Part shown: piece after piece, positions 1-4,585 of the stretch
Numbering within the stretch: the first letter of the stretch is position 1
Layout of the letters: every line of letters begins with the position of its first letter
NCBI GenBank assembly: GCA_016929985.1
Contig: JAFGIH010000206.1
Coordinates: forward strand, 1 to 5,471
Source of the DNA: Thermoleophilia bacterium
GTDB taxonomy: Bacteria > Actinomycetota > Thermoleophilia > RBG-16-64-13
DNA length: 5,471 nucleotides
Direction: 5' to 3'
Notes under the pieces: generated by a model
Seen by the model: the letters and a program-made list of their open reading frames with translations, nothing else
Told to the model about the DNA's origin: nothing
Databases searched by the model: none
Made by a program: the position numbers and the translations under genes

Positions 1-708
1 GGCAGGAAGACCGGCTACTGCAAGGGCAAAGGCGGCTCGATGCACATCGCCGACTTCAGCATCGGCATGCTGGGTGCGGACGGCATCGTGGCGGCCGGAC
101 TGCCCATCGCCACGGGAGCGGCGCTGGCCGCCAAGCTGGAGAGCGAGGGGAACGTCGCCGCCGTCTTCTTCGGCGACGGGGCCTGCCAGGAGGGCGAGTT
201 CCACGAGGCGCTCAACCTGGCCGGCATCTGGAAGCTCCCCCTTCTGTTCGTGTGCGAGAACAACCACTACGGCGTGAACACGGCAGCTTCCTACTCGCTT
301 GCCGCGGGGGACATCACAAGGATGCCCGAGGCTTATCACATCCCAAACAGGGTGGTCCATGGAAACGACGTGGAGGCCGTCTACGAGGCGGCCGGCGAGG
401 CCATCGAGATGCTCCGCCGGGGCCAGGGCCCCTACTTCCTGGAATGCGAGACGTACCGCTGGCACAAGCACTTCCTTTCCGACGCACTGGAAGACCTCCG
501 TCCCCGCGAGGAACTCGACGCCTGGGCCAAGCGGTGCCCGGTGATGGCGTACGAAGCCAAGCTGCTGAAACAGGGCGCGCTCACCCGCGCCGACATCGAA
601 CGCATCGACGGCGAGATCCTCGACCGGGTCGAGCAGGCCTATCAGTTCGCCCTCGACAGCCCGTACCCAGCGCCCGAGGACGCCCTGGAGGACATCTACT
701 CGTCATGA
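1..708 (+). CDS. Thiamine-diphosphate-dependent dehydrogenase E1 component, alpha subunit (5'-truncated by window edge)
   Basis: This is the alpha half of a heterotetrameric E1 enzyme of the pyruvate/acetoin/branched-chain 2-oxoacid dehydrogenase family. Such enzymes decarboxylate or cleave the substrate on thiamine diphosphate and pass the acyl group to a lipoyl E2. The frame is open from base 1, so the start lies outside the window; 235 residues are visible, against roughly 320-340 for the family, and about 90-100 N-terminal residues are missing. Visible signatures are the KGKGGSMHIADFS segment (bases 22-60), typical of AcoA-like proteins, and the thiamine-diphosphate/Mg binding motif starting with GDGACQEGE (from 172) and ending with ENN (about 256-264). 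The C-terminal loop reads YRWHKHFLSD (454-483), where relatives usually have YR..GHS..D; the histidine is kept, but the flanking Gly and Ser are Lys and Phe. The first in-frame ATG at 40 is internal, not the start. Its TGA overlaps an ATG (ATGA at 705-708), and E1 beta follows. Substrate cannot be fixed: the MHIADFS region looks acetoin-type, but no E2/E3 is present to confirm it. Confidence 0.93.
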   Translation, partial: GRKTGYCKGKGGSMHIADFSIGMLGADGIVAAGLPIATGAALAAKLESEGNVAAVFFGDGACQEGEFHEALNLAGIWKLPLLFVCENNHYGVNTAASYSLAAGDITRMPEAYHIPNRVVHGNDVEAVYEAAGEAIEMLRRGQGPYFLECETYRWHKHFLSDALEDLRPREELDAWAKRCPVMAYEAKLLKQGALTRADIERIDGEILDRVEQAYQFALDSPYPAPEDALEDIYSS

Positions 709-733
709 GGACGATCGCACTATGAGGACGATC
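705..733 (+). repeat. 12-bp direct repeat duplicating the E1 beta start region
   Basis: ATGAGGACGATC occurs at 705-716 and again at 722-733, with a 17-bp period. The first copy overlaps the stop codon of E1 alpha as ATGA, the standard coupled arrangement. Its frame now reads only MRTIAL before a TGA at 723-725. The second copy is the functional start of E1 beta (MRTITYDQ). A GGAGGA lies at 687-692, twelve bases before the first ATG and farther than ideal from the second. The pattern fits a 17-bp tandem duplication that moved the beta start out of overlap; this origin is an inference, the repeat itself is seen directly. Confidence 0.8.
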
Positions 734-1690
734 ACCTACGACCAAGCGGCCAACGAAGCCATCCAGGAGGAGTTCCGCAGAGATCCGCGGACGGTCCACC
801 TGTCCACAGACCTCGCCGCCGATCTGCAAGAGGAGTTCGGCGCCGAACGCATCCGGGTCACGCCCATCGCCGAGAACAGCTTCGTCGGAGCGGCCATAGG
901 CCTGGCGGGATCGGGGTTCCGGACCGTGGCGAACGTCCGCATGGCCACCTTCGGCTTCGTGGCCATGGACCAGTTCATCAACCACGCCGCCAAGATCACC
1001 TACATGTTCGGCGGCCAGGCCAGATTCCCCATCCTCTATCGCATGACGGTGGGAGCCGGCATCTCCGGCGCGGCAGAGCACTCGGTCAGCCCCTACCCCA
1101 TGTACATGAACGCGCCCGGACTCAAGATCATCCTGCCGGCCACGCCGTACGACGTGAAGGGCCTTCTCAAGACCGCTCTGCGCGACAACAACCCGGTGGT
1201 CTCGTTCGAGCACGTGGGGTTGGGCGGGATGGTGGGTGAGGTCCCGGAGGAGGAGTACTTCGTGCCTTTCGGCCAGGCGATCGTCCGGCGTGAGGGCGCC
1301 GATGTGACCGTCGTCGCGCTTGCGAAGATGGTCCACGAGGCCCTAGCGGCCGCGGAGGAGCTCGCGGGCGCGGGCATCTCGGTGGAGGTGGTCGACCCGC
1401 GGACGCTCGTCCCCCTGGACATGGCCGCCATCCTGGAGTCGGTGCGGAAGACCGGCCGCCTCGTCGTGGTGGACGAGGCCTGCCAGACCTGTGGCGCCGC
1501 CGCCGAGATCGTCGCCCTGGCGACCTGCGACCCCGCCACCTTCACCGCGCTCGAGGCCGCGCCCGCCCGGGTCTGCGGACTGGACGTGCCGATCCCCTTC
1601 AGCCCGCCCATGGAGCAGTTCGCCGTGCCCGACAAGGCCAAGATCGTCGCAGCCGTGCAGGGCGTGATGGGCGCCGCTCCGCGGCCCTAG
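722..1690 (+). CDS. Thiamine-diphosphate-dependent dehydrogenase E1 component, beta subunit
   Basis: This is the beta half of the same E1 enzyme, 322 residues, close to the usual 325-340. It pairs with alpha to form the cofactor site. Residues about 4-175 are the transketolase-like pyrimidine-binding domain and about 190-310 the transketolase C-terminal domain. The Glu expected to activate the thiamine ring is Glu51 in TPIAEN, and the active-site His is His120 in AAEHS. Further family landmarks are YMFGGQ (94-99), PATPYDVKGLL, GEVPEEEY, VVDPRTL, KTGRLVVVDEA and the C-terminal VPIPFSPPME. YMFGG and GAAEHS favour the AcoB-like branch. Oddities: the usual GED near residue 28 is STD, and the YGG-containing loop that normally follows is about nine residues shorter. 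The start at 722 has a weak GAGGA (708-712) nine bases upstream, within a repeated copy of its own start region. It is co-transcribed with alpha (13 bases between stop and start). The downstream neighbour is convergent, so the operon ends here. Confidence 0.94.
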   Translation: MRTITYDQAANEAIQEEFRRDPRTVHLSTDLAADLQEEFGAERIRVTPIAENSFVGAAIGLAGSGFRTVANVRMATFGFVAMDQFINHAAKITYMFGGQARFPILYRMTVGAGISGAAEHSVSPYPMYMNAPGLKIILPATPYDVKGLLKTALRDNNPVVSFEHVGLGGMVGEVPEEEYFVPFGQAIVRREGADVTVVALAKMVHEALAAAEELAGAGISVEVVDPRTLVPLDMAAILESVRKTGRLVVVDEACQTCGAAAEIVALATCDPATFTALEAAPARVCGLDVPIPFSPPMEQFAVPDKAKIVAAVQGVMGAAPRP

Positions 1691-1715
1691 CTGGCTCGAC
1701 GGTCCTGGCAAGCTG

Positions 1716-1736
1716 CGGCGGCACGGCCTGCCGCCG
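1716..1736. terminator. Bidirectional hairpin between convergent operons (terminator-like, no U tract)
   Basis: An 8-bp perfect GC-rich stem, CGGCGGCA (1716-1723) with TGCCGCCG (1729-1736), encloses a 5-base loop CGGCC. It sits 25 bases after the E1 beta stop and two bases beyond the stop of the leftward propeller gene, so it could act on both transcripts. Neither side carries a run of T, so it is not a classical Rho-independent terminator. Such hairpins are common at convergent ends in GC-rich genomes. The stem is visible; the function is inferred. Confidence 0.5.
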
Positions 1737-1738
1737 GG

Positions 1739-3808
1739 CTACTCGGCGTCCGGGTCCCATCTGAAAACACCGGCCGAACAGTACGCGTAGAGGGTGCCCT
1801 TCACTGGGTCCATCACCACTTGCCAGTCAACCTCCGAAGCCATCTCGCCGATGATGCTCTCCCAACTGTCTCCCCCGTCGGTGGAGTGATAGAGCCCCCG
1901 CACGACGCGCTCGTCGAAGACCTCATAGGTGTCCGCATAGAGCGTGCCGGGGGAGGCCGGGTCGAACAGCAGCCGGCAGTTCCCGCCTGTCGGACCGGCC
2001 GGGTCAGCGTCATGCCACGTGGCGCCTCCATCGTCCGACCGCGACATCGCCCACTTCTCGACAGAGCCGTCCCCGCCGACCGCGTACAGCACTGACGGAG
2101 TACGCGAGGCATCCACAAACATCTTAACCCAGTAGACCTCGCTACTCTCCGCCGGGGAGATGGTGGTCCAGGTGGCGCCAGAGTCCGCTGACTTGCGCAG
2201 TAGGAGTCCCGTGGTCTGGCCGTCCTCGGCCAACAGCCCCGCTCCGTACAACACCGAGGGGTCGTTTGGGTCGGGTACGAGGGAATAGGGAGAGTCGGGA
2301 AGTGCGCTCCAGGTCTGGCCACCGTCCGTCGACCGCACGATCGGGTCACTGTAGCTCTGGACGAAGACGATGTCGGGATCGGCCGCGGAGACCAGGATCA
2401 CCTTGTAGTCAAAGCCATTGCCGGCATACTCCGGGTTGACCGGTGGCAGTCCTTCGGGGTCGAGATGCGTCCACTCCCCGCCGCCGTCTTCGCTGCGGAG
2501 CAGCCCATCACGCGTCCACGCATATAGGGTCGACGGAGAGGATGGGGCGACGACCAGGGAGCCGCTCTCCCACGACCATGACGCGCCGGATCCTTCGTCG
2601 GAGTACTGCATCTGCAGCACCATCGCCGCACCTGCGAGGATCGGGTGCCAGGTGGCACCGCCGTCGGTCGACTTCCACATCTCCCTGGGGGTGAGCGCGT
2701 ACAGCGTCGACGAACTGTCCGGCGCGACGAGCAGGCTCGTGACCTCCGTACAGTTGAGGCCGTGGCTCTTCCTCTCCCAGCTCCTGCCGCCATTCGTGGA
2801 CCTGTAGAGGCCCTCCTGCGTTCCCGCGTAGATGACCGCGGGATCGCTCGGATCGGCAACGGCCAGTTCCGCAACGCGCTCCGTGCCGTCAGCGGAGTCC
2901 ACGATGATCAGAGGACCTTGACGCCGGTCCGTTCCCAGCAAACTGTGGACATCGTCGGGGGAAACGGCGCCAAAGGTCGCCTGTATATCATCCGCTTCGC
3001 CTTCGTCGGTCTGAGCCCAGGTCTCTCCCCCGTCGGTCGACCGCAGCCAACCGGATTCCTGGAAGACGTACGCAGTAGATGGAATGGTGCTGGTATCGAA
3101 CTGGGCGTAGGGCTGCTCTACGCCCCCATTTAGGCCTCCATTGTTCTGTTCCCAGTCACGCCGGATGGTCTCGCCGAGGACCGTCGAGCTTAGGTCCTTC
3201 CAGGTGTGCCCTCCATCGTTTGATCTCCACATCGCGGGAGCGGCCCCACCCCATCGCCCCACCCACGAAGCGTAGACGTGTTCTGGAGCCCCGGGGTCGA
3301 GGGAGACGAAGTACCGCCCGGCACCTTTCGTGAACACCTGGCTCCAGCTCTCTGCCCCATCGGTGGACTTGTAGACTCCCTCTCCCGTCCCGGCGTAGAC
3401 GACCGAAAGGTCAGACGGATCGACGACTATCGAATAGACGGGCCCCCCATCCCAGGTCAGCGGCAGCCGCTCCCATTTTCCAGGGTCTGCGGCGCTGCCC
3501 GCCGGGGCGCCCATCCCCGCAGGATCGTCGCCGATCACAAGCACCTGACTGCCGCGCGCCTGCAGGGCGGCCATCGTGCCCCCGACCGCCACGGCCGCCA
3601 GCAGCACCACTGCCAGCGCCGCGAAGACCACGGTGCGCGTGCGGATGGCCCTCATCCGGCCGAGAAAGCCCGCGTGGCCCGTACCCAGGGCGGCGCCGCC
3701 CGTGCGCGCCGCGGCCGCCCGCGCCTCGATACTGGCCCATACTCCGGCCGGATCCACCCGGCCTGCGAGGCGTCCCAGTCGTTCTCTCAGTTCTTGGTCT
3801 TCACTCAT
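1739..3808 (-). CDS. Single-pass membrane protein with extracellular Asp-box (BNR/sortilin-like) beta-propeller; probable anti-sigma regulator/sensor
   Basis: 689 residues. Residues 1-58 are a charged, probably cytoplasmic region opening LRERLGRLAGRVDP.GVW..IEAR, a style seen in actinobacterial proteins encoded beside ECF sigma factors. A basic stretch (RMRAIRTRT, 51-59) precedes one membrane helix at about 60-82, predicting N-in/C-out topology. A small linker follows, then a propeller from about 111 to the end. Ten canonical Asp boxes (S-x-[DN]-x-G-x-x-W) start at residues 148, 196, 257, 337, 380, 439, 493, 540, 591 and 642, with a degenerate SADGTERV at 305. Each comes after a strand of the TLYA/VVYAG type. 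The fold is known from sialidases, sortilin and GH74 enzymes; no catalytic set is evident, so binding or sensing is more likely than hydrolysis. There is no HxxxCxxC zinc motif in the N-terminus; the only cysteines are 353, 611 and 677, all outside. Its start overlaps the sigma gene by 8 bp (ATGAGTGA) behind a strong GGAGGAGG, indicating translational coupling. The anti-sigma role is inferred; the fold and topology are well supported. Confidence 0.85.
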   Translation of the reverse strand: MSEDQELRERLGRLAGRVDPAGVWASIEARAAAARTGGAALGTGHAGFLGRMRAIRTRTVVFAALAVVLLAAVAVGGTMAALQARGSQVLVIGDDPAGMGAPAGSAADPGKWERLPLTWDGGPVYSIVVDPSDLSVVYAGTGEGVYKSTDGAESWSQVFTKGAGRYFVSLDPGAPEHVYASWVGRWGGAAPAMWRSNDGGHTWKDLSSTVLGETIRRDWEQNNGGLNGGVEQPYAQFDTSTIPSTAYVFQESGWLRSTDGGETWAQTDEGEADDIQATFGAVSPDDVHSLLGTDRRQGPLIIVDSADGTERVAELAVADPSDPAVIYAGTQEGLYRSTNGGRSWERKSHGLNCTEVTSLLVAPDSSSTLYALTPREMWKSTDGGATWHPILAGAAMVLQMQYSDEGSGASWSWESGSLVVAPSSPSTLYAWTRDGLLRSEDGGGEWTHLDPEGLPPVNPEYAGNGFDYKVILVSAADPDIVFVQSYSDPIVRSTDGGQTWSALPDSPYSLVPDPNDPSVLYGAGLLAEDGQTTGLLLRKSADSGATWTTISPAESSEVYWVKMFVDASRTPSVLYAVGGDGSVEKWAMSRSDDGGATWHDADPAGPTGGNCRLLFDPASPGTLYADTYEVFDERVVRGLYHSTDGGDSWESIIGEMASEVDWQVVMDPVKGTLYAYCSAGVFRWDPDAE
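1862..3367 (-). repeat. Array of ten canonical and one degenerate Asp-box modules
   Basis: This is the protein repeat inside the propeller gene, residues 148-649. Box sequences include STDGAESW, SNDGGHTW, STDGGETW, STNGGRSW, STDGGATW, SEDGGGEW, STDGGQTW, SADSGATW, SDDGGATW and STDGGDSW. Successive starts are mostly 43-61 residues apart; the 80-residue gap between 257 and 337 contains the degenerate box SADGTERV (305-312). Counting the strand before each box (VVYAG, VYASW, AYVFQ, SLLGT, VIYAGT, TLYALT, TLYAWT, IVFVQ, VLYGAG, VLYAVG, TLYADT, TLYAYC) gives twelve modules. The last lacks a box and ends VFRWDPDAE, so it may close a ring with the N-terminal KWERLPL segment. Confidence 0.85.
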
Positions 3809-4385
3809 TGTCGGCCTCCTCCAGCGCTCGTCTGAGTGACTGGAGAGCGCGGTGCAAATGCCGGTCGACCGTGCCCTCCGAGATATGCATGACCTCCGCC
3901 GTCTCCCGGGCGGTGAGACCGCCCACGTAGTGCAGAGCGATGACGGTGCGTTGTTTGAGCGGCAGGCTCCTCAGAAGTCCCCAGAGCTCCCTGTCGGCGG
4001 CCAGAGCCCCATCAGGCGATGGGCGCTCCTGCTGTAGACGCGTCAGAAGCGACGCCCGACGCAGGAGAGAGCGTTGATGGTCGCGGATCCTGTTCACCGC
4101 GACCCTCCGGACCCACCCGGCGGGATCTTCATACGCCGAGACCTTATCCCATCGCGTTACGAGCCGGATGAAGGCTTCCTGGACGGCGTCGGCCGCCGCT
4201 TCTCTCTCCCCGGCCACGATGGTGAGCGCTCTGACCAAACGCGCGTATTCGCACTCGAAGACGTCCTCGGGGCACGCGTACCGGGGGCGCGCACCATCGG
4301 AGCTTATGACATCGCCCATAGACCAGTCGTTCAAGCCGGCTACCCCCCTGTTGGCCGAGAACGTCGCGTCTTTCGCGTGCACCAT
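3801..4385 (-). CDS. ECF-type RNA polymerase sigma factor (sigma-70 family)
   Basis: 194 residues from the chosen start. It should bind core RNA polymerase and direct it to a small set of promoters. Region 2 spans about residues 53-118: the DAVQEAFIRLVTRW stretch (76-89) is the core-binding region 2.2 signature, and DPAGWVRRVAVNRIRDHQRS (97-116) matches regions 2.3-2.4, which melt and read the -10 element. Region 4 spans about 138-188: LRSLPLKQRTVIALHYVGGL (148-167), then the helix-turn-helix TARETAEVMHISEGTVDRHL for the -35 element. There is no region 1 or 3 and no C-terminal extension. The start at 4385 is preferred because GGGAGAG precedes it by five bases; a GTG at 4490 and an ATG at 4319 are also in frame but have no clear binding site. 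The first ~45 residues are not conserved in the family, so the ATG at 4319 remains possible. It overlaps the membrane propeller gene by 8 bp, the usual layout for an ECF factor and its regulator. Confidence 0.9.
   Translation of the reverse strand: MVHAKDATFSANRGVAGLNDWSMGDVISSDGARPRYACPEDVFECEYARLVRALTIVAGEREAAADAVQEAFIRLVTRWDKVSAYEDPAGWVRRVAVNRIRDHQRSLLRRASLLTRLQQERPSPDGALAADRELWGLLRSLPLKQRTVIALHYVGGLTARETAEVMHISEGTVDRHLHRALQSLRRALEEADNE
3815..3822 (-). promoter_or_regulatory. Strong ribosome binding site for the propeller gene, inside the sigma gene
   Basis: On the minus strand GGAGGAGG lies six bases before the ATG at 3808-3806, within the last codons of the sigma factor gene. Together with the 8-bp stop/start overlap it fixes the start and indicates that both proteins are made in linked amounts, as expected for a sigma factor and its binding partner. 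Confidence 0.8.
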
Positions 4386-4390
4386 CGCGA

Positions 4391-4397
4391 CTCTCCC
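4391..4397 (-). promoter_or_regulatory. Ribosome binding site that decides the sigma factor start
   Basis: GGGAGAG on the minus strand lies five bases before the ATG at 4385-4383. The alternative in-frame starts at 4490 (GTG) and 4319 (ATG) have no comparable purine tract at the right distance, so this site is the main argument for a 194-residue protein. Confidence 0.65.
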
Positions 4398-4572
4398 ATT
4401 GTCGCCGATTCTGGATAGACACGTTCGAGGGAGCAGGATCCTTGACACAAGGCTGCAGCAGTAGGACGCGATCCAGAGCTTCCAGCACACTTCCGCGACC
4501 CCTCGTCAAGGCAGGAAGCGGCCCATGGAACCAGTATTAGAAAAGGATGATGGTTCGCGCGTCACACGAGCA

Positions 4573-4579
4573 GAAAGGG
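4573..4579 (+). promoter_or_regulatory. Ribosome binding site for the Ig-like protein gene
   Basis: GAAAGGG lies six bases before the ATG at 4586 and is purine-rich through GGAAG at 4581-4585. Two earlier in-frame ATGs at 4547 and 4550 have their only purine run (AAAAGG) directly abutting them, too close to work well. They would add 12 or 13 residues before the signal peptide. Confidence 0.55.
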
Positions 4580-4585
4580 CGGAAG

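Larger units (their letters stand above)
4386..4585. promoter_or_regulatory. Divergent intergenic region between sigma operon and Ig-like surface protein gene
   Basis: 200 bp that must carry the promoters for both directions. A CCTTG-ACA-CAAGG palindrome is at 4440-4452, and a further inverted copy of its left arm, GTCAAGG, is at 4505-4511, giving three CCTTG half-sites. The palindrome includes a perfect TTGACA (4442-4447), but no acceptable -10 follows at 16-18 bases. GGAACC at 4527-4532 resembles the -35 of many ECF promoters and faces the Ig-like gene; again no clear -10 partner is seen. TATTAG at 4535-4540 is the only AT-rich -10-like hexamer on the plus strand. No gene and no terminator were seen here. 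Confidence 0.45.

Noticed and set aside
705..725. MRTIAL mini-frame as a regulatory leader peptide
   Set aside because: It is an exact copy of the first codons of E1 beta and is explained more simply by duplication of the start region.
581..1336. A 251-codon open frame on the minus strand opposite the E1 genes
   Set aside because: It is rich in Arg, His, Gly and Asp as expected from antisense of a GC-rich gene, shows no recognisable domain, and overlaps two clear genes.
1093..1641. A 182-codon minus-strand open frame inside E1 beta
   Set aside because: Low-complexity Ser/Thr/Ala translation, complementary to conserved E1 beta sequence, no binding site or domain.
1813..2349. A second minus-strand open frame inside the propeller gene
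   Set aside because: It is the shifted frame of the Asp-box repeats (Arg/Pro/Ser-rich); the in-frame translation gives ten clear Asp boxes.
4442..4470. TTGACA as part of a housekeeping promoter for the Ig-like gene
   Set aside because: At 16-18 bases downstream the sequence is GC-rich (GACGCG and neighbours) with no -10 similarity; noted only as part of the intergenic motifs.
4386..4490. N-terminal extension of the sigma factor to the GTG at 4490
   Set aside because: The added 35 residues (Cys- and hydrophobic-rich) do not resemble ECF sequence, and the ATG at 4385 has a well-placed GGGAGAG.
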